NCBI GenBank assembly: GCA_900551975.1
Contig: URYA01000020.1
Span: 1 to 15,536 of the forward strand
Reading direction: 5' to 3'
Origin: an uncultured Collinsella sp.
GTDB lineage: Bacteria; Actinomycetota; Coriobacteriia; Coriobacteriales; Coriobacteriaceae
Length of the DNA: 15,536 nt
Part shown: positions 14,396-15,536 of the stretch, one piece after another
Numbering within the stretch: position 1 is the first letter of the stretch
How the letters are laid out: the number at the start of each line of letters is the position of its first letter
Notes under the pieces: model-generated
Databases searched by the model: none
The model's input: the letters and a program-made list of their open reading frames with translations, nothing else
Told to the model about the DNA's origin: nothing
Program-made: the position numbers and the translations under genes

Positions 14396-15536
14396 TTATT
14401 GAGCATCAAGTTGAGCCTGACGCTCCCGGTCACGCCTGAGCAAAGGCGCCAAAAACTTGCCCGTATAACTCTGCGGACAGTCCGCAACCTGCTCCGGTGT
14501 GCCCGAAACCACGACGGTTCCGCCGCCATTGCCGCCTTCGGGGCCCATATCGATCAGGCGGTCGGCAACCTTGATGACATCAAGGTTGTGCTCAATCACC
14601 AGCACCGTGTTGCCCGCATCGACCAAGCGCTGCAGCACATCGAGCAGCTGGCGGACGTCCTCAAAATGAAGACCGGTCGTCGGCTCGTCCAAAATATAGA
14701 ACGTCTTGCCCGTCTGGCGTCGATGAAGCTCCTTGGCGAGCTTCACACGCTGCGCCTCGCCGCCCGAAAGCGTCGTAGCGGGCTGGCCCAAGCTCACGTA
14801 ACCCAGACCCACGTCATATAGGGTCTGCAGTTTGCGCTTAATCTGCGGGATATTCCCAAAGAAGGCCAGTGCTTCGGTGACACTCATGTCGAGCACGTCC
14901 GAGATGGTCTTGCCACGGTAGGTGACCTCGAGTGTCTCGCGGTTGTAGCGTTTACCGCCGCAAACTTCGCAGGGAACGTAGATATCGGGAAGGAAGTGCA
15001 TCTCGATCTTAATCTGCCCATCGCCCTTGCACGCCTCACAGCGCCCGCCACTCACATTAAAGGAGAAACGACCCGGCGAGTAGCCGCGCGCCTTCGACTC
15101 CGGCGTACTCGCAAACAGCGCGCGAAGATCATCCCACAGGCCGATATAGGTAGCAGGGTTGGAACGCGGCGTGCGGCCAATCGGCGACTGGTCGATATCG
15201 ATAACCTTATCGATGCACTCGATGCCCTCGATTTTTTTATACGGACCCACAGGGCGCGTCGAGCGGTGAATGGCATTCGTAAGGGCAGGCGCAATGGTGT
15301 CGGTAACCAGGGAGCTCTTGCCCGATCCCGACACGCCGGTAACAACCGTAAGCGTACCAAACTCGATTTTGGCAGTAACGTTTTTGAGGTTGTTGGCTCG
15401 AGCGCCCGTAATTTTAAGGCAGCCGCGACCGGGCTTGCGCCGTTCATCAGGCACCCGGATCATTCGTTTACCGGTCAGATAAGCGCCCGTCATCGACTCG
15501 GGACACGCCATGATATCGGCAGGCGTTCCCGCGGCG
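14396..15536 (-). CDS. uvrA: Excinuclease ABC subunit UvrA, C-terminal part (5' end outside window)
   Basis: DNA-damage-recognition ATPase of nucleotide excision repair. Only the last 379 residues are in the window; the frame stays open to the edge, and the preceding residues AAGTPADI join the usual UvrA sequence, so the ATG at 15511 is internal. Visible parts, numbered within this fragment: second-domain Walker A GVSGSGKSS at 67-75, a zinc module with CxxC at 166/169 and CxxC at 189/192, signature LSGGE at 256-260 and Walker B FYILDEP at 279-285. It ends in a charged tail rich in Arg, Asp and Gln. The stop codon is 132 nt before the ybaK start, with a stem-loop in between, so it forms a separate transcription unit from ybaK. 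Confidence 0.97.
   Translation of the reverse strand, partial: AAGTPADIMACPESMTGAYLTGKRMIRVPDERRKPGRGCLKITGARANNLKNVTAKIEFGTLTVVTGVSGSGKSSLVTDTIAPALTNAIHRSTRPVGPYKKIEGIECIDKVIDIDQSPIGRTPRSNPATYIGLWDDLRALFASTPESKARGYSPGRFSFNVSGGRCEACKGDGQIKIEMHFLPDIYVPCEVCGGKRYNRETLEVTYRGKTISDVLDMSVTEALAFFGNIPQIKRKLQTLYDVGLGYVSLGQPATTLSGGEAQRVKLAKELHRRQTGKTFYILDEPTTGLHFEDVRQLLDVLQRLVDAGNTVLVIEHNLDVIKVADRLIDMGPEGGNGGGTVVVSGTPEQVADCPQSYTGKFLAPLLRRDRERQAQLDAQ

Noticed and set aside
1..15536. CRISPR arrays, tRNA or rRNA genes, insertion sequences and prophage genes
   Set aside because: No regularly spaced repeats, no tRNA cloverleaf or rRNA stretch, and no transposase, integrase or phage protein could be seen on either strand.

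Overview
The window is GC-rich bacterial DNA in which every supported gene lies on the minus strand, so transcription runs from high to low coordinates. Gene content, Tat-type lipoprotein signal, codon use and gene order suggest an actinobacterium of the Coriobacteriia, most likely a gut Collinsella or close relative. This is inferred from the look of the proteins, not from a database match.

Right part (about 10130-15536), housekeeping. It begins with the C-terminal part of uvrA, cut by the window edge. A short promoter-bearing gap follows, then a tight run of ybaK/ebsC (Cys-tRNA(Pro) deacylase), murJ (lipid II flippase) and uvrC (excision nuclease subunit). Gaps inside the run are 0-3 nt, so it is probably one operon. 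UvrA and UvrC are partners in nucleotide excision repair.

Middle (9766-10129), a 364-nt non-coding region with several nested inverted repeats, including a perfect 9-bp-arm dyad that looks like an operator. It also holds a possible promoter reading leftwards into the transport operon.

Left part (165-9765), a transport and catabolic operon. Order of transcription: Tat/lipoprotein solute-binding protein; DppB-type permease; a DppC permease fused to a DppD ATPase; a DppF ATPase; a CE7 (acetylxylan esterase/cephalosporin-C deacetylase) esterase; a shortened second CE7 paralogue whose nucleophile serine is replaced by glycine; a DHDPS/N-acetylneuraminate lyase family aldolase carrying Tyr137 and Lys165 at the positions used by E. 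coli NanA; and a ROK-family sugar kinase broken by an apparent one-base deletion. The most economical reading is scavenging of sialic acid or a sialoside derivative: a peptide-family (SatABCD-like) ABC importer, an esterase removing O-acetyl groups, NanA cleaving Neu5Ac to ManNAc and pyruvate, and NanK phosphorylating ManNAc. No NanE, NagA, NagB or sialidase is visible; these could lie left of the window.

The left edge (50-147) holds a long, symmetric imperfect palindrome just after the kinase stop codon. GC-rich stem-loops without a good U-tract sit after several genes, and the gap between the binding protein and the first permease carries four stem-loops in a row. The least expected items are the pseudo-esterase paired with an intact esterase, the palindrome, the dyad cluster upstream of the operon, and the altered iron-sulphur cysteine pattern of UvrC.
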